Of a stretch of DNA of 64,000 bases, positions 35,880 to 46,987 are shown in pieces (the stretch's first letter is position 1; each line of letters opens with the position of its first letter). The notes under the pieces are model-generated. The model was not told the origin of the DNA. It did no database searches and saw nothing but the letters and a program-made list of their open reading frames with translations. This DNA is from Pseudonocardia endophytica (lineage in GTDB: Bacteria; Actinomycetota; Actinomycetes; Mycobacteriales; Pseudonocardiaceae), in assembly GCF_004339565.1 (NCBI RefSeq), contig NZ_SMFZ01000002.1, positions 3,472,001-3,536,000 on the forward strand. The letters are read 5' to 3'. Both the position numbers and the translations under genes were made by a program.

Positions 35880-36494
35880 ATGAGCGGACGGCATCGACGA
35901 GCGCAGGTGGCGGGGGCACGACGCGCCCTCGTCAGTACCGTTCCGGTGCTCGGCCTGGCCGGTGTGGTGACCGCTGCCGTGGGGTCCACGGCACAGACCA
36001 CACCCGAGGCCGCCGGAACGGCGTTGGTCACCACACCGATCCCCACACCGACCTCGGTGGCACTGAACCAGCCGGACCTCGGCATCGGCCCGGACGTCAC
36101 CACCGTCGCGGCCGACGCGTCGAAGGCCGCGGGCCAGGCGGGGGAGCGGCAGCGCGAGCAGGAGCGCCAGTCGATCGACGCGCTCGTCGACGACGTCCGC
36201 GGCGACGCCCGCGCCCGGGACATCGCTGCCGGCCAGCAGAGCCAGGACCAGATCACCGCGTTCCAGAAGGACGCGGAGCAGATCCGCAAGGCCGACGAGA
36301 AGCGCAAGGCCGACGCGGACAAGGCCGACGACCGGCGGTCCTGCTCCTGGGGCGGTATCCCGCAGATGGGCGGGTCGACCGACGGGAACGAGATCGTCGG
36401 TCGCGACTGCGGCCTGCTCGACGTGTTCGGCACGCAGCGCTCCAGCGACCCGTGGATCGACGGCCAGCTTCTCGACGCGCGGGGCGACAGCTGA
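35880..36494 (+). CDS. Membrane-anchored coiled-coil protein, paralogue 3
   Basis: 204 residues from ATG 35880 (ATG 35874 in frame; GGGAGG at 35866-35871 suits the later start). SGRHRRAQVAGARR, a hydrophobic segment (VSTVPVLGLAGVVTAAV), DLGIGPDVT, a long charged coiled coil (residues 85-155, many Asp/Lys/Gln), then CSWGGIPQ, VGRDCGLLDVFGTQRSS and DPWIDGQLLDARGDS. It shares GIGPD with paralogue 1 and the Cys-x-Gly/DPWIDGQLL C-terminus with paralogue 2. It starts 77 bp after paralogue 2, so the two may be one operon. Confidence 0.75.
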   Translation: MSGRHRRAQVAGARRALVSTVPVLGLAGVVTAAVGSTAQTTPEAAGTALVTTPIPTPTSVALNQPDLGIGPDVTTVAADASKAAGQAGERQREQERQSIDALVDDVRGDARARDIAAGQQSQDQITAFQKDAEQIRKADEKRKADADKADDRRSCSWGGIPQMGGSTDGNEIVGRDCGLLDVFGTQRSSDPWIDGQLLDARGDS

Positions 36495-36581
36495 GCGAAA
36501 CCCATGATCGGCGAGTGCGGAGCGGAGCGGCCACCGGTGGCCGTCGTCCTCCGCTGGGACCGATCACGGTCGCGACCGCCC

Positions 36582-37238
36582 TCACTCCAGGACGGTGAGC
36601 CCCAGCGCCGTGCAGATCGCACCCGCCTGGGCGGGGGAGACGATGGCACCGGCCAGATCACGTGGCGTGTCCGCGGTGACCTCCCCGAGGTCGCAGCCGC
36701 GTAGATCGGCCGCACCGAGGCGGGCGTGACGCCATGCCGTGCCGCGCAGGCGGCAGCGCTCGAACACCGTCTCGCGCAGGTCCGCGCCGCGCAGATCGGC
36801 CTCGGACAGATCGCACTCGACGATCCGCATGCCCTTGAGGTGCAGCTCCTGCATGTCCGCGACCTGCAGGTTGCAGCCGGACAGGTGGAACGCCGCCGCC
36901 AGACCGCGCAGGCCGCGCAGGTCGACGCCGATCATGCGGCACCCGTCGAACCGGGTGTCTCCGAGCAGTGCCCCGCCCAGCCGGGCACCGGAGAGGTCGA
37001 CACCGGTCAGGACGGCGTCCGACAGGTCCGCCTCCCGCAGGTCCGCACCGGCCAGCGACCCGCCGTCGATCCGCGCCCGGTCCAGCGCCGCGCCGCGCAG
37101 GTCGGCGCCGGACAGGTCGCAACCGGTCAGGCGGGCCCCGGACAGGTCGGTGTCGCGCAGCCGGGCCTCGGTGAGATCGAGGTCGGTGCACGCCTCTCCC
37201 CGGGAGACGGCGTCGGCGAGGTCGGCCGCGGTGCTCAC
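36582..37238 (-). CDS. Pentapeptide-repeat protein
   Basis: 218 residues. Runs of A-[DN]-L-x-x units (for example LSGADLRGAALDRARI and CDLSEADLRGADLRETVF) fill most of the protein, giving a right-handed beta-helix. A non-repeat C-terminal segment ends AQAGAICTALGLTVLE. Some pentapeptide proteins protect DNA gyrase; nothing here proves that role. GTG at 37238 is where the family sequence starts; it lies 17 bp after the stop of the lipase gene on the same strand. Confidence 0.85.
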   Translation of the reverse strand: MSTAADLADAVSRGEACTDLDLTEARLRDTDLSGARLTGCDLSGADLRGAALDRARIDGGSLAGADLREADLSDAVLTGVDLSGARLGGALLGDTRFDGCRMIGVDLRGLRGLAAAFHLSGCNLQVADMQELHLKGMRIVECDLSEADLRGADLRETVFERCRLRGTAWRHARLGAADLRGCDLGEVTADTPRDLAGAIVSPAQAGAICTALGLTVLE

Positions 37239-37255
37239 GGCGACCAGCCTGTCAC

Positions 37256-38170
37256 TCAGCTCGTGGCGGCGGTCGGCGCGTCCGGCCCGACCGGCGTGCA
37301 CCGCACCGGCGTGGCGTGGTCCGGATCGAGGGCGTTGCGGATGTGCTGCAACGTGACCGGGTCGAACGCAACGGCGACGTGCTCGGCCAGGTCGGTCGGG
37401 CAGCCGTCCTGCAGCACGATGTTCGTGGCGCCGTCGAGCAGCCCGCTCGTGTACGGGACGACGAGCTCGTCGTAGCGGGTCAGGATCATCGTGTACGTGA
37501 CACCCTCGACGGCCGGCCCGCCGTCGGAGTTCAGCTTCTTCAGGAAGTCCGAGCCGGTGAGGAACTGGCGGCAGGACCCGCACACCGGGTCCAGCGACGC
37601 GCGCAGCACCGGGTCGAGACCGAGCTGCTGCCCGGTGCGGTTCAGCAGCGCGAGCCCGGCCGTCTCGGTGCCGTCCCACAGGGGCGTCATGCCGACGTAG
37701 CGGTCGACCTTCTCGGCGCCGCCGAGGAACTTGACGTAGTAGTCGGGCATCAGGCTGCCCTCGGAGTGGCCGACGATGTCGACCTTGGCCGCGCCGGTCG
37801 CGTCGCGGACGCGGTCGACGAACGCGGACAGTTGCTCGGCGCTCTGCTCCATCGGAGCCAGGCCGCCGACGGTGGGCGGTCCGCTGGCGCCGTAGGTCAG
37901 CGAGAACACGCAGTACCCGGCGCCGGCCAGCTGCGGTGCGATGTAACCCCAGTTGTTGGCCTGGTTCGCGGACAGGCCGTGCACGAGCACGACGGGGTTC
38001 GGGTGCGCCTCGGACGGCTCGCACGACCAGTCGTTGGACCCCGGAGGGGAGGGGTCGAGGACGTTCGGGGCGGGCGGGGGAGAGGCCTCGGCCATCGGCG
38101 CCACCGCCACCAGCGCACCCGCCACGGCGAGTGCCGCCACGATCCCGGCGATCCGTCCCCGTCGACCCAC
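37256..38170 (-). CDS. Secreted triacylglycerol lipase-like alpha/beta hydrolase
   Basis: 304 residues. Sec signal peptide (MGRRGRIAGIVAALAVAGAL, cleavage near AEASP). The oxyanion region is PVVLVHGLSANQANNWGY and the nucleophile elbow is IVGHSEGSLMPDYYVKF with Ser in G-H-S-E-G. Later DELVVPYTSG and LQHIRNALD supply plausible Asp and His of the triad. Two cysteine pairs suit extracellular disulfides. It resembles actinobacterial lipases of the EstA/LipA class. GTG at 38170 follows GAGGGGG. Likely in an operon with the pentapeptide gene. Confidence 0.88.
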   Translation of the reverse strand: MGRRGRIAGIVAALAVAGALVAVAPMAEASPPPAPNVLDPSPPGSNDWSCEPSEAHPNPVVLVHGLSANQANNWGYIAPQLAGAGYCVFSLTYGASGPPTVGGLAPMEQSAEQLSAFVDRVRDATGAAKVDIVGHSEGSLMPDYYVKFLGGAEKVDRYVGMTPLWDGTETAGLALLNRTGQQLGLDPVLRASLDPVCGSCRQFLTGSDFLKKLNSDGGPAVEGVTYTMILTRYDELVVPYTSGLLDGATNIVLQDGCPTDLAEHVAVAFDPVTLQHIRNALDPDHATPVRCTPVGPDAPTAATS

Positions 38171-38226
38171 GTCGTCCCCCTCGCATCGGTGCGTTCGCGA
38201 GGATCAACGACGGGGGAGCGTCGAGG

Positions 38227-39612
38227 TTACTGCTCGGTAGCGGCGTTTCCCCTGACCTCCTCCAGCGACAGGCCGGTCGACAGTGGACCGAGCAGGCCGA
38301 CGTCGAGGCAGAGCACGACGATCAGCACCGCCGAGCCGGTGAACACGGCGACCGGGCCGAGACTGCCGAGCAGCGGCACGGCGATGAACGGCAGCACGAC
38401 CGAGGTGGCCCGCGACAACGAGTACGCGACGCCGCTGGCCGTGCTGCGGATCGCCGTCGGGAAGATCTCCGCCTGGTAGATGTGGAACGCGTTGGAGAAC
38501 ACATTGGACACGGCGGTGAGCAGGAATCCGGCCGCGACGATCAGGACCACAGTGGATGCCGCGGCGAACACGATGCCGAACACCGCGATCCCCAGCGCCG
38601 AGGCGATGATCAGGTACTTGCGCTCGAACCGTTCCACGAGCGGCACCGAGGCGAGCGAGCCCAGCGGATAGCCGGCGAAGCTCAGCGCCGCGTAGCCGAG
38701 CGAGTCGGTGACCTCGAACCCCTTGGCCACCAGCACGAGCGGGGCGAGCGTGCCGAACCCGTAGTAGGCGACGGTCTGCAGGATCTGGAACACGACGAGC
38801 ATGACGCTGCGTCTGCGGTAGTCGCGGAACGCGATCCGCAGCACCTCGCCGACCCCGCGGGCGTCCTCGCGGGTGCGGGCCGGCCCGGGTTCCTCCGGCA
38901 CGGCCGTCCCCGGTGCCACCTTCGCCACGACCGACCGCACGACCGACCACGCCTCGGCGTCGCGCCCGACGCTCTCCAGCCAGCGTGGCGACTCCGGCAG
39001 CATGGCGCGCACGAGCAGGACGAACACGGCGCCGAGGCCGCCGAACACGAGCAGCCAGCGCCAGCCGTCGATGCCGAACAGCTCCTGCTTCGCGACGAGC
39101 TTGCCGCCGAGCAGGGCGGCCAGCGGGACGCCGAGGAACCCGACCGTGTACGCCCACGCCGTCATCCGCCCGCGCACCCGTCCGGGGACGAACTCGGCGA
39201 GGTAGGTGTCCACCAGCACGAGCTCCGCACCCAGCCCGATGCCGGCGATGAACCGCAGCACCAGGAACGTCTCGATGTTCGGCGAGAACGCGGCGGCCAG
39301 CGAGAACAGCGAGTAGACGAGCAGGTTCAGGATGAACACCCGTCGGCGCCCGAGCCGGTCCGCGACGACGGAGAGCACGTTGGCGCCGACGAACATGCCG
39401 GCGAACCCGGCCGCGATCACGAGCGCCTTGCCGGTGCTGCCCAGCCCGAACTCGGTCGCCAGCACCGGGGCGAGCACGCCGCCGAGGAACACCTCGTAGA
39501 GGTCGAAGAACGACCCGAGCCCCACCAGCACGGTCAGCCGCCAGTGCCATCCGGTCACCGGGAGGCGGTCCAGCACCGCCGCCGTCCCGGTCGTGGATGC
39601 CGTGTCCGCCAT
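38227..39612 (-). CDS. MFS transporter (sugar/aromatic-acid porter type)
   Basis: 461 residues, 12 membrane segments. Motif A as SVVADRLGRRRVFIL, the second-half RFIAGIGLGAELVLVDTYLAEF and the PESPRWL motif place it with the metabolite/sugar-porter MFS group. Substrate not predictable. ATG 39612 follows a GAGGGGG site. Upstream lies an inverted repeat that may be an operator. The stop is 56 bp from the lipase start on the same strand, so the lipase, pentapeptide and MFS genes could form one unit. Confidence 0.88.
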   Translation of the reverse strand: MADTASTTGTAAVLDRLPVTGWHWRLTVLVGLGSFFDLYEVFLGGVLAPVLATEFGLGSTGKALVIAAGFAGMFVGANVLSVVADRLGRRRVFILNLLVYSLFSLAAAFSPNIETFLVLRFIAGIGLGAELVLVDTYLAEFVPGRVRGRMTAWAYTVGFLGVPLAALLGGKLVAKQELFGIDGWRWLLVFGGLGAVFVLLVRAMLPESPRWLESVGRDAEAWSVVRSVVAKVAPGTAVPEEPGPARTREDARGVGEVLRIAFRDYRRRSVMLVVFQILQTVAYYGFGTLAPLVLVAKGFEVTDSLGYAALSFAGYPLGSLASVPLVERFERKYLIIASALGIAVFGIVFAAASTVVLIVAAGFLLTAVSNVFSNAFHIYQAEIFPTAIRSTASGVAYSLSRATSVVLPFIAVPLLGSLGPVAVFTGSAVLIVVLCLDVGLLGPLSTGLSLEEVRGNAATEQ

Positions 39613-39652
39613 CGGATCGCCCCCTCGTCGGTCGTCCGGACAGCCTCTCCCT

Positions 39653-39674
39653 CGACGTGCGAGGTTGCACGTCG
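39653..39674. promoter_or_regulatory. Inverted repeat upstream of the MFS gene
   Basis: CGACGTGC, six bases, then GCACGTCG: a perfect 8-bp dyad 41 bp upstream of the MFS start and 64 bp from the divergent HTH-PASTA gene. Its place between divergent genes suits an operator, perhaps of the adjacent HTH protein. Confidence 0.45.
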
Positions 39675-39737
39675 CAAGGGTGGGGTGTCCCAAAGATCCG
39701 CATTGAAGGGGCGCCGCTGTCAGGCTAGCCACACGAC

Positions 39738-40331
39738 GTGGCCGATCGGATGTGGGACGAGGGGAGCGAGGCGTGGCAGCGCCTGGCCCGTCGTCGGCGT
39801 GCCGACGCGCTGGAGGCCCTGACCGATATCGGAGAGCTGCGCCGCCTGCTGGACCGCGTCGAGCTGGAGGCGGTGCGCGACGCCCGCGCCGACGGCCGCT
39901 CGTGGGCCGAGATCGCGACGCGCCTCGGCGTCACCCGCCAATCGGCGTGGGAGCGCTGGAGGGACCTGGATGCCGAGGGACGGCCGGTGGATCCGGAGGA
40001 CCCCCTCGTGCACGGCGACCGGCAGGCGATCCCGGTGCCCGACGTCCGCGGCCACAGATGGCAGGCGGCCCTCGCCCGGTTGCACCGGTCGTCCCTGCAC
40101 GGGGTCAGCGACGACCCGTTGCTGCCGCCGTTCGACGACGAGTCGCAGGACTTCCTCGTCGAGAACCAGAAGCCGGGGCCGGGGGAGCGGGTCGCCCCGC
40201 ACACCGTGGTGACGCTCTGGCTGCGTCGCGGACCGGGCTCTGCCGGGGTGACCGCCCCGCTCGAGCCGCCACCGCCGCCGCGCGTCCGGCGTGGAGCGAT
40301 CGACGAGGAGACCGGCGAGAGCGTCCGCTGA
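39738..40331 (+). CDS. HTH protein with C-terminal PASTA-like domain
   Basis: 197 residues. The N-terminal half holds a sigma-factor-like helix-turn-helix (ADGRSWAEIATRLGVTRQSA, WERWRDLD). The C-terminal part IPVPDVRGHRWQAALARL... FLVENQKPGPGERVAPHTVVTLWL has the PxPGxxV and VTLW pattern of PASTA domains, normally found outside the cell in kinases and penicillin-binding proteins. No membrane helix links the two parts, so the PASTA-like domain must be cytoplasmic here. GTG at 39738; the region before is short and suggests leaderless start. Divergent from the MFS gene. Confidence 0.75.
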   Translation: MADRMWDEGSEAWQRLARRRRADALEALTDIGELRRLLDRVELEAVRDARADGRSWAEIATRLGVTRQSAWERWRDLDAEGRPVDPEDPLVHGDRQAIPVPDVRGHRWQAALARLHRSSLHGVSDDPLLPPFDDESQDFLVENQKPGPGERVAPHTVVTLWLRRGPGSAGVTAPLEPPPPPRVRRGAIDEETGESVR

Positions 40332-40365
40332 CCCGGCGGGTGTGGCGGTTCAGCTCTCACCCCGC

Positions 40366-40423
40366 GTGAGATGACCTCCATCGTTCGGCCGGGAGAGGCC
40401 GGGAACCATCAGCGTCATCTCAC
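40366..40423. terminator. Cruciform-like inverted repeat between 39738-40331 and the next gene
   Basis: GTGAGATGAC (40366-40375) and GTCATCTCAC (40414-40423) are exact complements; the 38-base interior carries a second small hairpin CGGCC/GGCCG. It lies 35 bp after one stop and 33 bp before the next start on the same strand, so it may be a terminator or a regulatory RNA structure. Confidence 0.5.
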
Positions 40424-40455
40424 CCGGCCGGCGCCCGAGCGGTACCGTCCGCTCC

Positions 40456-41088
40456 GTGGCCGTGATCTACGAGGCAGAGCTGACGCCCGGCAAGTACGAC
40501 CTGCTGGCCGGGTGGCTGCCGTCGAAGCCGTGGGCCGCCGGGGCGACCGAGCTCGAGCGCGTCGGCGCCTACCGGTTCGACGACCCGGCGGGTGAGGTCG
40601 GCATCGAGACGCACGTCGTGCGAGCGGGGACGGCGACACTCCACATCCCGGTCACCTACCGGGCGAGGAAGCCGTTCGGCATGGACGACCACCTGATCGG
40701 CACGACCGAGCACTCCGTGCTGGGCACGCGCTACGTCTACGACGGGTGCGGCGACCACGTGTACCTGACCGCGCTGGCGACGACCGTGCTCACCGGAGGG
40801 GAGCAGGCGCCGGTGCTGATCAAGCAGGCGAGCGGCCTGGAGATGCCGCGCGACCCGGACGTCCTCGTCCGCGGTGCGACGTCGACGGAGATCGATGTCC
40901 CGCGCTTCGCCCGGGTCACGCTCGTCGAGGACGGGACGTCGACGACGGTGCAGGCCGGCGCCGTGGACGTGATCGTCGCGCGGGTGCTGCCGGACGGCGT
41001 CGACGCCGCGAACCGTCCGGCCCTCACCGGCACCTGGCCGGGTCAGGACGCCCCGGTGGTGCTGGCCGTGATCGAGGAGACCGCCTGA
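40456..41088 (+). CDS. Maltokinase N-terminal cap-like protein
   Basis: 210 residues. AVIYEAELTPGKYDLLAGWLPSKPWA and RVGAYRFDDPAGEVGIETHV resemble the N-terminal cap domain of actinobacterial maltokinase, here as a free-standing protein of the CG0192 type without the kinase part. No catalytic residues can be claimed; a carbohydrate or regulatory role is a guess. GTG at 40456. Nothing nearby belongs to the GlgE/trehalose pathway. Confidence 0.7.
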   Translation: MAVIYEAELTPGKYDLLAGWLPSKPWAAGATELERVGAYRFDDPAGEVGIETHVVRAGTATLHIPVTYRARKPFGMDDHLIGTTEHSVLGTRYVYDGCGDHVYLTALATTVLTGGEQAPVLIKQASGLEMPRDPDVLVRGATSTEIDVPRFARVTLVEDGTSTTVQAGAVDVIVARVLPDGVDAANRPALTGTWPGQDAPVVLAVIEETA

Positions 41089-41205
41089 GTGCGGATCGTC
41101 CACGCACACAACGGGTCCCGCCAGGGGGGCCGGCTACACCGGAACTGTCATAACGCACATTATCGGCTCAATACCTGGGTGTCGATCACCGACGACGCAT
41201 CTCGG

Positions 41206-42132
41206 CTACCTCGGGCGACGGAGCTCCCGCTCGAGCTGCTGCGCGAGGGCCACCGAGGCCTCGATCTCGGCGAGACGGATCGAGACGCTCTCGACGTTGA
41301 CCCCGAACGGAACCCGCATGCGCCGGCAGTATTCGATCAGTTCACGTGCGGCGCCGAGCGAGTGCTCGTACGACGCCTGGAGCGTGTCGGCGACGTGGCG
41401 CAGGTCGTTCTGGATCCAGCGGGGCACGTCGACGCCGAGCCACCCGAGGAACTCCAGCGTCCTGAGAGAGCCGCACACCGAGAACGTGAACACGACCGGC
41501 ACGGGATCGAGGCCCCGCGCGGCGCATTCGTAGCGATAGTCCGACACCAGGTTCTTCGCTGCGTTGACGTCGTAGACGACCTGCGTGACGAAGAAGGAGC
41601 ACCCGGCTTCCTGTTTCGAGATCAGCCGCAGGTGCTCGTCGCCCCGGCGGGTGTGCCGCTCGGGAATCGTGACGCCCCCGAGTCGTAGATCGGGTCGTGT
41701 CCGCGCCCACAGCTCATGGGCACGGACGAGCGAGGTCGCCGACTGCCTGTCCCGGGACGACGCACCGACGAACACCGTCAGTGTGTGATCGGCGTCCTGG
41801 GCTTCCAACCATGCACGGAGATCACTCTCCTCGTACTTGCCGACGGCGCGGTACACCACGACCGGCGTGCTCCAGCCCTCCAGGTTCCGGGCACGGAAGG
41901 TTGCCGGATCGATCGTGGGCAGAAAGGGAAACGGCCGCTCCTGGGGGTTGCGGTCGCTCTCCTCGTCGATGTCGTACAGGACGAGACCGTCGAGGCCCAC
42001 CGGGGCCAGGCGCTTCTGTGTCACGTCGGCGACCTTCTGGGCCTGCTCACGAGTGACGGTCAGTCGCGGTGGAGTCAACGCGAAGAGCAGGAACTCACTC
42101 CCCCGCGCTTCGATCCGTTGCGCCAGGTCCAT
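41206..42132 (-). CDS. Methylenetetrahydrofolate reductase-like protein
   Basis: 308 residues, the size of MetF. FAD/folate-barrel markers: LLFALTPPRLTVT, VTIPERHTRRGDEHLRLISK (MetF-like Pro-Glu-x-His followed by the Lys/Gln-Glu-Ala-Gly segment) and FFVTQVVYDV, equivalent to the ITQxxFD strand. The sequence is far from classical MetF, so a related methylene-group or flavin role is possible. ATG 42132 begins the homologous part. The gene and its flanks have visibly lower GC and less biased codons than neighbours, a sign of transfer. A near-consensus iron box lies 150 bp upstream. Confidence 0.78.
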   Translation of the reverse strand: MDLAQRIEARGSEFLLFALTPPRLTVTREQAQKVADVTQKRLAPVGLDGLVLYDIDEESDRNPQERPFPFLPTIDPATFRARNLEGWSTPVVVYRAVGKYEESDLRAWLEAQDADHTLTVFVGASSRDRQSATSLVRAHELWARTRPDLRLGGVTIPERHTRRGDEHLRLISKQEAGCSFFVTQVVYDVNAAKNLVSDYRYECAARGLDPVPVVFTFSVCGSLRTLEFLGWLGVDVPRWIQNDLRHVADTLQASYEHSLGAARELIEYCRRMRVPFGVNVESVSIRLAEIEASVALAQQLERELRRPR

Positions 42133-42279
42133 CGGCCGACGGTAGCTGACGGGCCTCTCCCGCCCGCCGGCTCCCGTCCCTGCTCGGGCGCGACACGATG
42201 GTGGCCCGACCGCACGACCTGCACCGGCGGCCGGGCCACCATCCACCCGAACTGACGCGCCGCTCCCACCACGAAGCGA

Positions 42280-42298
42280 CGAGGTAAGCCTAACCTCA
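42280..42298 (-). promoter_or_regulatory. DtxR/IdeR-type iron box
   Basis: On the minus strand the core reads AGGTTAGGCTTACCT, 14 of 15 matches to the DtxR/IdeR consensus core AGGTTAGGCTAACCT, and 15 of 19 over the full consensus. It lies about 150 bp upstream of the MTHFR-like gene in the matching orientation. Regulation by an IdeR protein is inferred. Confidence 0.7.
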
Positions 42299-42572
42299 GT
42301 AGTGCTGTCGATCAAGCCGGGGTGGCGTTCGCCTCAGCGCGACGTCCCGCTGCCCCGCACCGTGACCGATGCCGGCGGTCCCCCGGAGCATCGTCCGAGT
42401 CGCTTCGGCGTTCACGTCTTGACGACGGCCGGCAGGATCGGCTATCACGGGGTGGTCGATGAGAAGGCAGTCGTGAACGCCACAGGGACGGCGACCGGAT
42501 CGAGACGAGTGGGAGGGTGATCCATCAGAACAGCCTCCAAGCATCTGGATCATTGAGTACACGACAGTCACA

Positions 42573-42607
42573 ACGTGGGGCCCGGCCGAGACGGCCGGGC
42601 CCCACGT
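42573..42607. terminator. Strong hairpin after the UvrA-like gene
   Basis: A perfect 15-bp stem (ACGTGGGGCCCGGCC and its complement) with a 5-base loop starts 15 bases past the stop of the UvrA-like gene. GC-type terminator, no T-run. Confidence 0.75.
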
Positions 42608-42621
42608 GCTTCCCGGACTCC

Positions 42622-45006
<2,385 letters not shown>

Positions 45007-45056
45007 CGGTCTCCGTCCGGAATGTGCGGGTTCTCGCGGTGTTGAATCGCGCGGGG

Positions 45057-45668
45057 TCAGGAAGACGTTTCCCAGACGAAGCCGTCGGGGTCGGTGAACG
45101 GGTCGGTGTCCCCACCGAGCACGATCCGCGACGACCCGGTGCCGTCGGGGTCGACGCCGCCGTTCTTCGCCAGTGCCTTGCGGCCCAGCAGGGCGAGCGT
45201 GATCGGTGACCCGCCGCGGTCGAACTCCACGTACCTGCCGCCGAAGCTCTTCGCCGCCGTGAGGCCCCTGCCCGTGTAGAACTGCCTCGACGCCGTGACG
45301 GCGGCGACGCCGAGCAGCAGGACGGTGCTGTCGATCACCGGCTCGGCGGGCCCGTCGTGGCGTTTCGACGACGAGGCGAACGTCCAGACCGCCCCGTCCG
45401 GTCCCCGCAGGGCGCAGCCGTAGCCCCAGAAGCTCTTCGCGACCGGCTTGATCGTGGTGGCTCCGGTGTCGAGCGCCGCGGTAGCCAGCGAGTCGACCAT
45501 GCCGGGCCGGGCCACCACCAGCGAGAGCGTGTACCCGCGGAACCCGCTGGTCGGGCTGTCCCCCGCGCGGACGTGCACCGGCAGGTCGGCTCCGAGGACC
45601 GACTTGTGGAACGCCCGCGCAGCATCCGGGTCGGGCACCTCGAGGGTGACCGACCGGAGGGCGTTCAC
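45057..45668 (-). CDS. VOC (glyoxalase/bleomycin-resistance) family protein, two-module
   Basis: 203 residues, long enough for two beta-alpha-beta-beta-beta modules. ALRSVTLEVPDPDAARAFHK opens module one, ALRGPDGAVWTFAS closes it, and TDPDGFVWETSS closes module two. Metal ligands are not complete by eye. GTG 45668 overlaps the stop of the preceding VOC gene by 4 bases. The VOC fold includes glyoxalase I, dioxygenases and drug-binding proteins; no substrate can be named. Confidence 0.83.
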   Translation of the reverse strand: MNALRSVTLEVPDPDAARAFHKSVLGADLPVHVRAGDSPTSGFRGYTLSLVVARPGMVDSLATAALDTGATTIKPVAKSFWGYGCALRGPDGAVWTFASSSKRHDGPAEPVIDSTVLLLGVAAVTASRQFYTGRGLTAAKSFGGRYVEFDRGGSPITLALLGRKALAKNGGVDPDGTGSSRIVLGGDTDPFTDPDGFVWETSS

Positions 45669-46075
45669 GACTGCTCCGTGATGCGGACCAGGTTGCCGGC
45701 CGGGTCGCGGAACGCGCAGTCGCGCGCACCCCACGGCTGGTCGGTCGGCTCCTGGACGACCTCGGCGTCGCCCGCCTGCAGCCGGTCGAACGTCTCGTCG
45801 AGGTTCTTGGTGGCCAGCATGATCCAGCCGTAGGTGCCCTTCGCCATCATCTCGGCGACCGTGCGGCGCTCGTCGTCGGTGATCCCGGGATCGGCCGTCG
45901 GCGGCGCGAGGAGGATCGACGTCCCCGGCTGGTCGGCCGGGCCGATCGTGATCCAACGCATGGCGCCGCTGCCGACGTCGTTGCGCACCTCGAATCCGAG
46001 GACGTCGCGGTAGAACGCGAGCGAGGCATCGGGATCGTCGTGCGGAAGGGCGGTGACGTGAATGCTGAGGTCCAT
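45665..46075 (-). CDS. VOC family protein
   Basis: 136 residues, one VOC monomer of two modules. MDLSIHVTALPHDDPDASLAFYRDVLGFEVRNDVG is the module-one start, followed by MRWITIGPADQPGTSILLAP and DCAFRDPAGNLVRITE at the end. It is the PhnB/glyoxalase-like type often found beside AraC-type regulators. ATG 46075, five bases after the AraC-family gene. Confidence 0.88.
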   Translation of the reverse strand: MDLSIHVTALPHDDPDASLAFYRDVLGFEVRNDVGSGAMRWITIGPADQPGTSILLAPPTADPGITDDERRTVAEMMAKGTYGWIMLATKNLDETFDRLQAGDAEVVQEPTDQPWGARDCAFRDPAGNLVRITEQS

Positions 46076-46080
46076 GCCGT

Positions 46081-46530
<450 letters not shown>

Positions 46531-46611
46531 ACGGGCGATGGTGCCACGACGGGCGCGGCTCGCGTCAGGTCGCACGCGCCCTGTCACCCGTCGTGTGCGC
46601 CGGGCGGGGCG

Positions 46612-46669
46612 TCGACGTGAACGTCAGCGCGGTTCGACGAGCCTCCGACGACCGTGACGTTCACGTCGA
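46612..46669. terminator. Inverted repeat between araC and DUF3072 genes
   Basis: TCGACGTGAACGTCA (46612-46626) and its exact complement (46655-46669), a 15-bp stem around a 28-base loop. Lies between the DUF3072 stop and the start of the AraC unit, so it could terminate the former. It shares the TGACGTTC word with the hairpin after nhaA. Confidence 0.6.
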
Positions 46670-46699
46670 GCGGGGCCGGGTGAGCGGGTCGCCGACCGG

Positions 46700-46927
46700 C
46701 TACTGCCCCCGCCCGGTCTGCTCCTGCAGGGCATCGATCCGCCGCGACGCCTCGGACTTGCTGAGCTGCTCCAGGTCGTCCGGGGCGTCCTCCCCGGCCT
46801 GCTGGAGCAGCGTCTCCAGGTAGGAGCGCTGCGGGCCGGTCATCGGTTCGTCGCCGGTGGTCCAGTCGGCCGGGTCCTTCTCGGCGGTACCCGGGTCGGC
46901 CGTGTCGGTGCTGTGGTCGTCCGTCAT
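46700..46927 (-). CDS. DUF3072 protein
   Basis: 75 residues. Acidic N-terminus, then DEPMTGPQRSYLETLLQQAGE and SKSEASRRIDALQEQTGRG, the SAP-like helix-hairpin pattern of actinobacterial DUF3072 proteins. ATG 46927. Function unknown. It is downstream of bfr on the same strand (60 bp). Confidence 0.83.
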   Translation of the reverse strand: MTDDHSTDTADPGTAEKDPADWTTGDEPMTGPQRSYLETLLQQAGEDAPDDLEQLSKSEASRRIDALQEQTGRGQ

Positions 46928-46987
46928 GGGTCGAACGTACCTTCGAACGCGTGCGTCCACACCTCGGCGACGGCGTCCTACGAGGGA

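Larger units (their letters stand above)
42133..42621. other. Lower-GC intergenic region with an iron box and a possible 26-codon ORF
   Basis: No confident gene. Besides the iron box and the uvrA-operon terminator it holds a short minus-strand ORF from ATG 42525 to TGA at 42445-42447, whose ATG follows GGAGG closely; the product starts MDHPPTRLDPVAVPVA and ends in FSSTTP. It has no recognised family. A longer plus-strand frame at 42302-42520 has no ribosome site and unusual composition and is not accepted. Confidence 0.4.

Noticed and set aside
42302..42520. 72-codon plus-strand frame after the iron box
   Set aside because: No ribosome site, no family-like pattern, and unusual composition for the organism.
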